IMG/VR virus record: IMGVR_UViG_3300042482_001026
Coordinates: 1 to 64,000 of that record
DNA from: a virus
Reading direction: 5' to 3' (one strand)
Length of the DNA stretch: 64,000 bases
The notes beneath the pieces are model-generated. The model worked only from the letters and a program-made list of their open reading frames with translations, ran no database searches and was not told where the DNA came from. The translations under genes were made by a program, and so were the position numbers. Shown here one piece after another: positions 58,048-64,000 of this stretch (positions are counted from its first letter, which is position 1; the number at the start of each line of letters is the position of its first letter).

Positions 58048-59084
58048 TTCAACGCATCCTTGCGAGTTACTGTAGCCGTACCCGGCGTACGCACAGCTAC
58101 TCCTGCTGCGCTCTGTGCAAAATCACATGCGGCAACAAACGGCATACCTTCCATCAACCCCACAGCAAGACCAGCCAGAAACGTGTCACCCGCTCCGCAA
58201 ACGTCTGTCAGATTGGGCAGCAAATGCTTATACGGTGGAGGTGCGTAAATAAAATCACCGTCACACGTTGCGTAGCCCTTATCGCCAAACGTGATAACCA
58301 AACGTTTAAACAATACACCGTGACCTGCCACTTGCTGATTAAACACGTCATACACAGCGCGGTACACCAGTTCGGGTTCTGCATCAGGCGCAATAGGCTG
58401 TTCAGCAAACGCCAAATACTCCCGAGCCTGCCGTTCGTTAAACTTAAAGATCGTATCTTTAGAGCCCCACGCCTGCCAGTTAGAAAGGCGTCTGCCCGGG
58501 ATATGTCTGCCCGGATCAACAATCAACAGTTTGTCTATAGCAGCGTTCACGATACGCGCCCTGACATCCCCAGACCGAGGCTCTAAACCAAAGAACCCTT
58601 TGTGGTAATCAGACACCACAAACACATCAACGGCATTAGGCCACTTCAAATCGTTGCCGGCTTCCTCACTTACGATCAGATTGACACTAGACGTCAGCCA
58701 GTGGTCATAAGGATCTACATCAAAACGGGTTATCCTCGGGCTCATCGTTTGCGTAATGTCGTTGTTTGTGATCCTGCATTTGATTACAGGTCGAACGCGC
58801 GTAGACGACACAATAGGCGTGACTCCTGCCAGTAACAACTGCTCACGCACAATGGCATAATCATCGCCACGAGCACCGGCTGTATACAGCGTCACAGCAT
58901 TATCATTAGGCCCAAACTTACTTAGCGATTGCAGGTTCACTGCAACATTAGCTGCGCCGCCGGGAGTCGTATGGCGGAATGACACATTAGCTTTTAACGT
59001 CCCCGGCTGTTCGTAATTGTCTTTTACACTGTTGATTGTCAAATGACGGTCAATAATCGTGTCACCAAATACAGCGATGTTCAC
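58044..59084 (-). CDS. HldE N-terminal-like PfkB sugar kinase
   Basis: A 346-aa PfkB-family kinase. NIAVFGDTIIDRHL is the first strand with the conserved Asp, TTPGGAANVAVNLQSL (40-55) the sugar-binding loop, VDPGRHIPGRRLSNW the phosphate-side loop, FKFNERQAREYL the 'N..E' strand, and LTDVCGAGDTFLAGLAVGLM (about 292-311) the ATP/anion hole with the catalytic Asp. It fits the heptose-7-phosphate kinase half of HldE. It starts at GTG, with TGA of the small zinc gene overlapping as GTGA. Substrate specificity is inferred. Confidence 0.8.
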   Translation of the reverse strand: MNIAVFGDTIIDRHLTINSVKDNYEQPGTLKANVSFRHTTPGGAANVAVNLQSLSKFGPNDNAVTLYTAGARGDDYAIVREQLLLAGVTPIVSSTRVRPVIKCRITNNDITQTMSPRITRFDVDPYDHWLTSSVNLIVSEEAGNDLKWPNAVDVFVVSDYHKGFFGLEPRSGDVRARIVNAAIDKLLIVDPGRHIPGRRLSNWQAWGSKDTIFKFNERQAREYLAFAEQPIAPDAEPELVYRAVYDVFNQQVAGHGVLFKRLVITFGDKGYATCDGDFIYAPPPYKHLLPNLTDVCGAGDTFLAGLAVGLMEGMPFVAACDFAQSAAGVAVRTPGTATVTRKDALK

Positions 59085-59260
59085 TGATACACTCCTCTAA
59101 TGTTTCCTGCGTCTGGTGATATGCGTCCCAGTGGTGGCTGGTAAGCATCTTCTTTAGATTTACAATCAGAACACCTACGGACACGCGTAGAGTCAGGTGT
59201 GATAAATTTCCACTGACACCCAAGACACACACGTACCGTTGGAGTTGGTTGCATTGTCAT
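59081..59260 (-). CDS. small zinc-ribbon protein (59 aa)
   Basis: A 59-aa protein not seen by a length filter. It starts at the ATG at 59260 with an ATGA overlap on the upstream stop and ends in a GTGA overlap with the kinase gene. CLGCQWKF and RRCSDCKS (CxxC ... CxxC, 15 residues between) form a rubredoxin- or ribbon-type zinc site. The tail LGRISPDAGNIRGVYQ is polar. Perhaps a regulator or adaptor. Both overlaps make it credible. Confidence 0.6.
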   Translation of the reverse strand: MTMQPTPTVRVCLGCQWKFITPDSTRVRRCSDCKSKEDAYQPPLGRISPDAGNIRGVYQ

Positions 59261-59820
59261 TCCTCAGTAATTAAATCGTCGTCATCGCATTTGTCACGAC
59301 ATTCGCCAACAAATATGTCGCAAGGGTCACCCTCGCCACTTGTTACGTACAATTTGCTTTTGTCTGCTTCGGCATTTAACTTGTCGCTGTAAAGCTCGTC
59401 AAGGTAAGCCTCTCGGCTACCTATCCCGTTACAGTGCAAACAAGTCTTTTCATACCGATTTAGCAACGTCCGCGCGTTTCTGTAATAACGAAACCAGCCG
59501 TGCTTTTCTAACTTTGCAAGATTACCCGCCAAATTAAATTTAGATGCTAAATTGCGCGTTCTTATTGCAGCTTTTTTCCATTTCTTCAAGAACCGTTTAT
59601 TTATTGTTTCGACTTTAGCTCGTCCTTTACATTGTGGACATGGCGCTAAATTACTGCACGCCCAAGGCATGTAATACTTTCCACTAGGCATCAAACTAAA
59701 TACCGAACCAATAAAAATCGAACGTTCAAACTGATCGTTCCATTCGTTCCATTGCCATTCCTCCCGGTCAAGATCTTTTCTGACACGATCCCAATCAATA
59801 CCCGTTTCTACAGCCGTCAT
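59257..59820 (-). CDS. unknown protein with split DnaJ-like zinc site (187 aa)
   Basis: A 187-aa protein. APCPQCKGRAKV (about 58-69) and TCLHCNGIGSR (about 122-132) look like the two CxxCxGxG halves of a DnaJ zinc centre, separated by about 55 helical residues (WKKAAIRTRNLASKFNLAGN). The start is helical and Trp-rich (DREEWQWNEWNDQFER). The C-terminus is acidic (GECRDKCDDDDLITEE). The separation of the two halves is unusual. Function unknown. Confidence 0.5.
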   Translation of the reverse strand: MTAVETGIDWDRVRKDLDREEWQWNEWNDQFERSIFIGSVFSLMPSGKYYMPWACSNLAPCPQCKGRAKVETINKRFLKKWKKAAIRTRNLASKFNLAGNLAKLEKHGWFRYYRNARTLLNRYEKTCLHCNGIGSREAYLDELYSDKLNAEADKSKLYVTSGEGDPCDIFVGECRDKCDDDDLITEE

Positions 59821-60161
59821 GGCATTTCCTTTCTATAAGTACTTACGATTTTGTTCTTCAATTCGTTGTTCCATTCTTGATTCTTGGCAGGGTCACATCG
59901 CCATGAAATCATCACCCAGTCATCAATCGTGTCATCGTCATTAATTGTGTACGTCTCAACCACTTCGTAACGTCTAACTGTTCCAATAATTCGCGCCGTG
60001 CGCAACTCTACACGCTTGTCAGCCATGATCGCCAACGTGTAATGACCAATCTCTAAGTCTATTACTTTTAAGTACTTAGGGTCATCAATCCATTTCTTGT
60101 AACGGTCACTTGCGTGTTTTTCGGCACTCGTAGGTTCACTAATTGGCACAAACACAAACAT
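59817..60161 (-). CDS. unknown protein (114 aa)
   Basis: A 114-aa beta-rich protein (LKVIDLEIGHYTLAIMADKR, VRRYEVVETYTINDDDTIDD, WVMISWRCDPAKNQEWNNEL). It makes ATGA with the downstream gene. No family recognised. Confidence 0.45.
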   Translation of the reverse strand: MFVFVPISEPTSAEKHASDRYKKWIDDPKYLKVIDLEIGHYTLAIMADKRVELRTARIIGTVRRYEVVETYTINDDDTIDDWVMISWRCDPAKNQEWNNELKNKIVSTYRKEMP

Positions 60162-60170
60162 AGGTTTTCC

Positions 60171-60443
60171 TTATTTGTCAAACGACAGGAAATTACCGTC
60201 TGCGCCCGTAATCGCAGCGATCAATTGCTCGTACGAATACGTGATGTCGTCGTATACATCTTTGTCTTTCAACACAGAGATAGTGACAACATCATCGTCA
60301 AACTCAAAACGAATAGCTGTGTACCCCAAAGCTTCCGCTGTTGGGGTTTCAGTGACAACAACTGTGCGTTCGTCACTAGCCAAAGGAATGGCTTTTTGTT
60401 TATTTCGTTTGTTGACGACGTGCACGCTTAGGTTTTGGTTCAT
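60171..60443 (-). CDS. unknown small protein (90 aa)
   Basis: A 90-aa beta-rich protein started at the ATG at 60443 (MNQNLSVHVVNKRNKQKAIP). The C-terminus has an acidic strand region (FEFDDDVVTISVLKDKDVYD) then YSYEQLIAAITGADG. It overlaps the upstream gene by 44 nt. Function unknown. Confidence 0.45.
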   Translation of the reverse strand: MNQNLSVHVVNKRNKQKAIPLASDERTVVVTETPTAEALGYTAIRFEFDDDVVTISVLKDKDVYDDITYSYEQLIAAITGADGNFLSFDK

Positions 60444-60804
60444 CAGGCTCACCCCAGTTCATTTCTACAAGAAAGGCCCGCCAAGCCTCGATCAAGGTCT
60501 CACGGGGGCAAAGTACTTCTTTGTCACAGAAAGCGCTCACGCAGTCATAATCGAGGCCCGGAAAGGCACGTTTTAATTCTGCGTGTAAAAACTTGTACGC
60601 GTCAAAGAACACCGTGGTCTTGTGACACGAGCGATAATGTTCTTCTACCACATCTAACCAACTTACCAAATCACGGCGACCTTGAGCATCTTCACTGGCG
60701 TTATAGCACAACATATTTGTAGTTAGCTTAAACGGTATTTTATATTTTTGGATCGTCGCATTTGAGATTAATTCGTCGTCGGGTACTGGCGGAAGTTCGA
60801 TCAT
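60400..60804 (-). CDS. unknown protein with several cysteines (134 aa)
   Basis: A 134-aa protein started at the ATG at 60804 (MIELPPVPDDELISNATIQK), with GGGGAT 8 nt upstream; the longer frame to 60939 would run 200 nt inside the 60740 gene. It is helical with CYNASEDAQGRRDLVSWLDV, HYRSCHKTTVFFDAYKFL, DYDCVSAFCDKEVLCPRETL. The end is basic (PKPKRARRQQTK). Function unknown. Confidence 0.5.
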   Translation of the reverse strand: MIELPPVPDDELISNATIQKYKIPFKLTTNMLCYNASEDAQGRRDLVSWLDVVEEHYRSCHKTTVFFDAYKFLHAELKRAFPGLDYDCVSAFCDKEVLCPRETLIEAWRAFLVEMNWGEPDEPKPKRARRQQTK

Positions 60805-61711
60805 GTAAAGATCCCCATGACTGTTGAAGATGAAATTTCTTGTCCATGAGTCGGCGCATACCAAAGAGATACCCAACAACAGCGCCAGCATGAATGTCGG
60901 TAGATTGTTGCGACAAAAACAACGCGTCGTACAAACCATACGGAAACGTTAATGCTGAACCAAAAATAGACGTGGGATCAAAATCAGACGCTAGATGCCA
61001 TTGAAACGCAACACGGGTACTGATTGACGACGGTAGTGGTGTCTGTAGTGCGTTGGTGTTGGTCAAATGCAACGACAGTCGATTAACCGTGAACACGTTG
61101 CGTGCCTGTTGATAATCAAACCATGTCGTACTAAAACCACCTTGCGGTTCTGTTACACGACAATTTAACGAATCGGTTTCAAACCACAGTTGTTCGTAAG
61201 ATCGTAACAACCTTGCGTTTGTTAAAAGTTGTGCCGCTAATTGTTCGGCATTAGCAACTGAAACAATCGATGGAATAAAACTGTCGTCAAATGCATTGCA
61301 ACCAAAGATTCCCGGAATAATTGGTGCTGACAAAACAAACGATTGACTAAAAGTTACGCCTACATATTTTACGTCGTTGCGTAAAAGCGCAGGTCGTAAT
61401 TTGTCGCGACAGAAAATGTACATCTTTCGGAAGAAACAATACGGGCAAATAAAAGAACCACACCGAAAAGCACTAGCTTTAGTTTCTGCTGTCGGTAAAT
61501 GGTTGCAATACAATAAACGTTTACTAAATTGTTGAGTTAATACGTCAGGTCCAACACGTTGCAACAATTTGCTAATTGCGTTGTGACGATATTGTTTTAA
61601 TCGTACAACTTGCTGGTTGAACGAAAGTTTTCGTTTGGTGTTGTTCAGTTTGGCATTTACAAAGATCGCATCAAGAGACGCTTTGTAAAACTTGTGTGGA
61701 TCCCACGACAT
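60740..61711 (-). CDS. unknown protein with a zinc-ribbon-like patch (323 aa)
   Basis: A 323-aa protein. The first 90 residues are basic and helical (KLNNTKRKLSFNQQVVRLKQ, AISKLLQRVGPDVLTQQFSK), followed by FRCGSFICPYCFFRKMYIFC, a CxxxxCxxC patch like that in plasmid Rep-type and phage replication-initiation proteins. The rest is mixed and aromatic with no clear catalytic motif. A Rep-like role is possible but the HUH or tyrosine motif needed is not visible. It follows the structured intergenic region and has GAGGGAAT before the ATG. Confidence 0.5.
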   Translation of the reverse strand: MSWDPHKFYKASLDAIFVNAKLNNTKRKLSFNQQVVRLKQYRHNAISKLLQRVGPDVLTQQFSKRLLYCNHLPTAETKASAFRCGSFICPYCFFRKMYIFCRDKLRPALLRNDVKYVGVTFSQSFVLSAPIIPGIFGCNAFDDSFIPSIVSVANAEQLAAQLLTNARLLRSYEQLWFETDSLNCRVTEPQGGFSTTWFDYQQARNVFTVNRLSLHLTNTNALQTPLPSSISTRVAFQWHLASDFDPTSIFGSALTFPYGLYDALFLSQQSTDIHAGAVVGYLFGMRRLMDKKFHLQQSWGSLHDRTSASTRRRINLKCDDPKI

Positions 61712-61727
61712 TTGGTGTATTCCCTCA

Positions 61728-61796
61728 AAGCGGGGCCTGCTTTAGCAGGCCACGCTTATCTACTTACGTAGTAAGTAGGTCGTCCTTTAGTAGACC
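61728..61796. other. cluster of hairpins upstream of the 60740 gene
   Basis: Three stem-loops lie in a row: AAGCGGGGCCTGC with GCAGGCCACGCTT (61728-61740 with 61745-61757; 12 of 13 pairs, TTTA loop), CTACTTAC with GTAAGTAG (61760-61767 with 61771-61778; 8 bp, 3-nt loop) and a weaker GGTC/GACC pair (61777-61796). They lie between the intergenic duplication and the ribosome-binding site of the 60740 gene. No T-run follows on either strand. RNA processing, mRNA protection or a protein binding site would fit. Confidence 0.75.
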
Positions 61797-61801
61797 TTAT
61801 C

Positions 61802-62079
61802 TTACAAACTTGCCATAACATTGTGTGCAGTAACAAGTTATGGCATCGAGTTGTGCTTTACGTCTAAAACCTTATAAATTTGACGTAAGTGCTTTATTCG
61901 ATCAGTACATACGGCGTCGAGACAAAAATAATTACTCACGTGTTTGCGACAAATTAAGTTGTTTGTATTGCACAAAGTAAAATAAGTTTTGCTTTGTAAA
62001 TTTGACGTAACATTGCGCGCACTATAGAGTTGTGTCATTTTACTGTGCTTTACATTCAAAACCTTACAAACTTGCCATA
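61802..62079. repeat. degenerate duplication with 192-bp period in a gene-free region
   Basis: 61802-61887 aligns without gaps to 61994-62079 (about 70% identical by hand count). Within it, the 16-mer ttacaaacttgccata is identical at 61802 and 62064, and the related ttataaatttgacgta / ttgtaaatttgacgta lie at 61872 and 61994; each pair is 70 bp apart within its copy. In the minus frame copy 2 reads KVLNVKHSKMTQLY and copy 1 reads KVLDVKHNSMP then a stop. The 388 nt between 61712 and 62099 hold no gene I can defend. It may be a decayed coding duplication or a cis-acting site such as an origin. Confidence 0.8.
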
Positions 62080-62099
62080 TGTACGGATCGTTATTAGAC

Positions 62100-62342
62100 T
62101 TATGACATCGCGGCTTTAATACAAGATGCGCTTATTTCTTCCCAGTTAATTTTAGACAGCGCATCGTCTAACAGTTCAGCGTGAAAGCCTGTGCATTTGT
62201 GTTGCGACAAGTTATCTTCTAAAACATATGCTAATAACCGCGTTGTTTTTTCTACGTCGTTATTGTTGCGTTCTAGTAATTTTTTTGCCGTGTTGACAGC
62301 CCATGTTACGTAGGTGGGCCGGTTGTGGGATTCTATGGTCAT
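62100..62342 (-). CDS. unknown small helical protein (80 aa)
   Basis: An 80-aa helical protein (WAVNTAKKLLERNNNDVEKT, LLAYVLEDNLSQHKCTGFHA, LDDALSKINWEEISASCIKA). AGGAGT precedes the ATG. A perfect inverted repeat ACATG/CATGT (62357-62361 and 62370-62374) overlaps that site. It is divergent from the plus-strand gene at 62455, with a 112-nt region between them that must hold promoters for both. Function unknown. Confidence 0.55.
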   Translation of the reverse strand: MTIESHNRPTYVTWAVNTAKKLLERNNNDVEKTTRLLAYVLEDNLSQHKCTGFHAELLDDALSKINWEEISASCIKAAMS

Positions 62343-62380
62343 AAACGCAAACTCCTACATGTTTCAAAGCATGTCGTAAA

Positions 62381-62408
62381 TTGTTAATCGTTAGAATTAA
62401 CTTAAAAT
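62381..62408 (+). promoter_or_regulatory. putative promoter and operator of the plus-strand gene
   Basis: TTGTTA (62381-62386) and TAAAAT (62403-62408) have the layout of a sigma-70-type promoter with 16-nt spacing. An inverted repeat GTTAAT/ATTAAC (62383-62388 and 62396-62401) lies across it and could be an operator. The gene it would serve is isolated from all others, so a dedicated promoter is required. Confidence 0.45.
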
Positions 62409-62454
62409 CGTTTACACTAAAAGCAACGCACATGTAAATACCTGAGGTTTTGCC

Positions 62455-63609
62455 ATGCCTACGTTAATTGCAGCACGCGCTGTTTATATTCGTACAAATT
62501 ATCGTGCGTCGTTACTCGTTGGAGGAAGAACTTCTGGCGCTCTAAACGCAGCGATTGCCACGGCAATTGCGCGATTGGACGCCGCTGTCGCTGCGCTTAA
62601 TGCGGCTAAAGCTGAGATAGTTGCCGCTAAACAAGCCGTGGTTAATGCGAAAGCAGCACTAGCGGCTGCGATTGTAGGTTTTAAACGCATTAAAGCTGAC
62701 GCATATGCTGCGGCTGCGCTTAAAATAAAACAAGACATTATTATTGCAAAAATAACGTACGAGCAAAATAAAGCTTCAGCGCAAGCTACGTACGATGGAA
62801 TTAAAACGCGCATTACAACACCGGTAACCGGAGATTTAGCTGTACTCAAAACAGAATTAGACGCGGATGCCGCAACGTTTGCAACAGCTACTACAACTAA
62901 AAACAATGCAATCAATACTCCAACGACTGGCCTTAAAGCCGTTTTAGCAACGGCGTTAGCTTTGGCGCGATCAAATTTGGCTACAGCTCGAAGTACTGCG
63001 CAAGGAACGTATACAACGGCCTTAGGTACGTACGCGTCTGCTCGGGCAACTGCGTTATCCGCAATTACAGCAGCTAGAGCTGCCAGAAAAACACAGCTAG
63101 CCGCAATTAACACTGCAAATGCCGCTATTGCCGCAGCTATTGCTGCTAACAACGCCGGGGCTGAAGCTACAGCTCGCGCGCAATTAGCTACTGCAATAGC
63201 CGCACGAGATGCAGCTATTGCAGCAGAAACAAACGCACAAACTGCAATTAACACAGCACTTGCTACGCGTAATACTGCATTGACTACACGCAATACTGCT
63301 TATGACACGGCAAAAAGTACAGCGGACACTGCTATTGCTACGGCTAAATCAACATTTGAAACAAATTTAGCAACTTGCATGGCTACATTTAACGCAGCTA
63401 AAGCTGTGTATGTTGCCGCAGGTGTTCAATACAAACTTGACGTAGAAGAGCTTAAAGATGAACTTGCCGCAGCGCTTGTAGAACGAAACAGATTGTGGGG
63501 AATTGCAAAGACAATTCTTGACAACATGCTTCAAGATGCAAAAGAAAATTTAATTGTTTTGAAACAAGCCGCAGATGCAGCGTACGATGCCGCTGTTGCA
63601 AATGCGTAA
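62455..63609 (+). CDS. alanine-rich helical protein, the only plus-strand gene (384 aa)
   Basis: A 384-aa protein of very low complexity: alanine makes up well over a third, with Thr, Asn, Arg, Lys, Asp and Glu. It has long helical stretches such as AALNAAKAEIVAAKQAVVNA, AIAARDAAIAAETNAQTAIN and STADTAIATAKSTFETNLAT. This suggests long amphipathic helices or a coiled-coil fibre, perhaps surface- or DNA-coating. There are no large hydrophobic spans. GAGG lies 8 nt before the ATG. It has its own promoter region and a 13-bp terminator, and its base use is unlike its neighbours, so it looks like a moron (an acquired independently expressed gene). Confidence 0.6.
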   Translation: MPTLIAARAVYIRTNYRASLLVGGRTSGALNAAIATAIARLDAAVAALNAAKAEIVAAKQAVVNAKAALAAAIVGFKRIKADAYAAAALKIKQDIIIAKITYEQNKASAQATYDGIKTRITTPVTGDLAVLKTELDADAATFATATTTKNNAINTPTTGLKAVLATALALARSNLATARSTAQGTYTTALGTYASARATALSAITAARAARKTQLAAINTANAAIAAAIAANNAGAEATARAQLATAIAARDAAIAAETNAQTAINTALATRNTALTTRNTAYDTAKSTADTAIATAKSTFETNLATCMATFNAAKAVYVAAGVQYKLDVEELKDELAAALVERNRLWGIAKTILDNMLQDAKENLIVLKQAADAAYDAAVANA

Positions 63610-63648
63610 CGAAACGTCAGGACTTATGTGTAATGCCTGACGTTTCGT
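63609..63648. terminator. 13-bp stem terminator (shared by convergent genes)
   Basis: ACGAAACGTCAGG (63609-63621) and CCTGACGTTTCGT (63636-63648) are exact complements with a 14-nt loop. It begins right after the plus-strand stop and lies 21 nt downstream of the minus-strand stop at 63669, so it could stop transcription from both sides. Only short T-runs follow. Confidence 0.75.
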
Positions 63649-63668
63649 AACATGTTTAACAATTAAAC

Positions 63669-63875
63669 TTATTCAGAACTACCACCGTGGTAAGTTCTGT
63701 CGTGTTGAGCGCCGCTTCTATAATCGTCGCCGCATTGATTAGACCCTAAGGGCAAATCCATACGACAAACAGAACATTCTCGGCCCCAAAATTCAACGTC
63801 TTGTTCTGGCATAGGTTTTTTACAGCCGTCACAAGGCACAGTAGGTATGTTTGGTACAATCTTTCGTTTAGGCAC
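63669..63875 (-). CDS. small zinc-ribbon-like protein (68 aa)
   Basis: A 68-aa protein starting at GTG (63875) behind AAAGGAG. VPCDGCKKPMPEQDVEFWGR and ECSVCRMDLPL hold CxxC ... CxxC with about 18 residues between, a zinc-ribbon spacing. The tail has H, R and G residues (YRSGAQHDRTYHGGSSE). Function unknown; similar two-CxxC small proteins lie at 59081 and 24123. Confidence 0.55.
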   Translation of the reverse strand: MPKRKIVPNIPTVPCDGCKKPMPEQDVEFWGRECSVCRMDLPLGSNQCGDDYRSGAQHDRTYHGGSSE

Positions 63876-63886
63876 GATGTACTCCT

Positions 63887-64000
63887 TTAAATGTTTATAT
63901 CATTACTTTTTGTTAAATGTACTAACCACGACGTATCTGCAAACGTTCGATGTGGTTTACCAAATGTTTCAGTAATTGCTTGACACACTCCGGGCCAACT
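63887..64000 (-). CDS. partial CDS at the right edge (C-terminus, 37 aa visible)
   Basis: The frame that ends in TAA at 63887, whose stop overlaps the AAAGGAG of the next gene, reads SWPGVCQAITETFGKPHRTF and then ADTSWLVHLTKSNDINI. Tight stop-to-site spacing is typical here, so this frame is preferred over another that ends at 63922. The start lies outside the window. Confidence 0.45.
   Translation of the reverse strand, partial: SWPGVCQAITETFGKPHRTFADTSWLVHLTKSNDINI

Noticed and set aside
61838-62059. A 73-aa frame in the intergenic duplication (MNVKHSKMTQLY...)
   Set aside because: Start is TTG without a ribosome-binding site, and the frame lies in repeated, A+T-rich sequence whose other copy has stops. 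I list the region as a repeat.
62499-63293. A 264-aa antisense frame in the alanine-rich gene
   Set aside because: Ala/Val-rich mirror of the plus-strand gene's codon pattern, with no ribosome-binding site; a low-complexity shadow.
1-64000. tRNA genes, CRISPR arrays, insertion sequences or an integrase
   Set aside because: No cloverleaf with a TTCRANNC loop, no evenly spaced repeat array, no transposase or recombinase motifs were seen by eye. A tRNA scan would be decisive.
63922-64000. Alternative edge frame ending VGPECVKQLLKHLVNH
   Set aside because: Its stop lies 47 nt before the next gene start, unlike the tight spacing elsewhere; the other frame ends inside the next ribosome-binding site.

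Overview
The window is part of a large tailed-phage (Caudoviricetes-type) genome. The support is a portal-like protein, small virion-type proteins, and an almost complete phage replication and recombination set: UDG-PolA fusion, DnaG-type primase, DnaB-type helicase, SF2 helicase, Rad50/Mre11 pair, RecA/UvsX-like recombinase, RuvC, DEDDh exonuclease, ThyX and PhoH. There is no rRNA, tRNA, integrase, CRISPR array or insertion sequence that I can recognise. Nearly every gene lies on the minus strand, packed with 4-nt ATGA/TGATG/TAATG overlaps, so transcription reads from high to low coordinates. One gene (62455-63609) is on the plus strand. The host cannot be named; a heptose-activating enzyme pair and many sugar enzymes hint at a Gram-negative, but this is inference.

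Layout from right to left along transcription: (i) 54.8-64 kb holds tiny accessory genes, several with paired cysteines, an HldE-like sugar kinase and nucleotidyltransferase encoded as two genes, an intergenic region with hairpins and a degenerate 192-bp-period duplication, and the plus-strand alanine-rich gene. (ii) 38-54.8 kb is the replication/recombination operon. (iii) 28-38 kb holds nucleotide and DNA enzymes (PhoH, ThyX, DEDDh exonuclease, RuvC), one glycosyltransferase and many unknowns. (iv) 25.2-28.2 kb has four unknown genes of similar size. (v) 23.75-25.26 kb is a GC-rich island of two genes, each with its own promoter-like element and strong intrinsic terminator, whose coding sequence is saturated with short perfect hairpins. 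(vi) 9-23.7 kb holds portal, Pro/Gly-rich virion-like proteins, two glycosyltransferases, and an FtsZ/tubulin-family GTPase translationally coupled to a 40-aa membrane protein. (vii) 0.4-9.1 kb is a sugar cluster of glycosyltransferases, sulfotransferase, methyltransferase, cytidylyltransferase-like protein, two DUF115/GT42-like proteins and a cupin, with a metacaspase-like protease in its middle.

The most unusual signals are the hairpin-saturated gene pair, the tubulin with a stop-start-coupled membrane peptide, the metacaspase inside a glycan cluster, and terminator-like hairpins inside open reading frames. Functions come from motifs read by eye; no database search was run. Several starts were moved from the longest open frame to the codon with the better ribosome-binding site, and small genes missed by a length cutoff were added at 14941, 22393, 55542, 57384 and 59081, plus partial genes at both edges.
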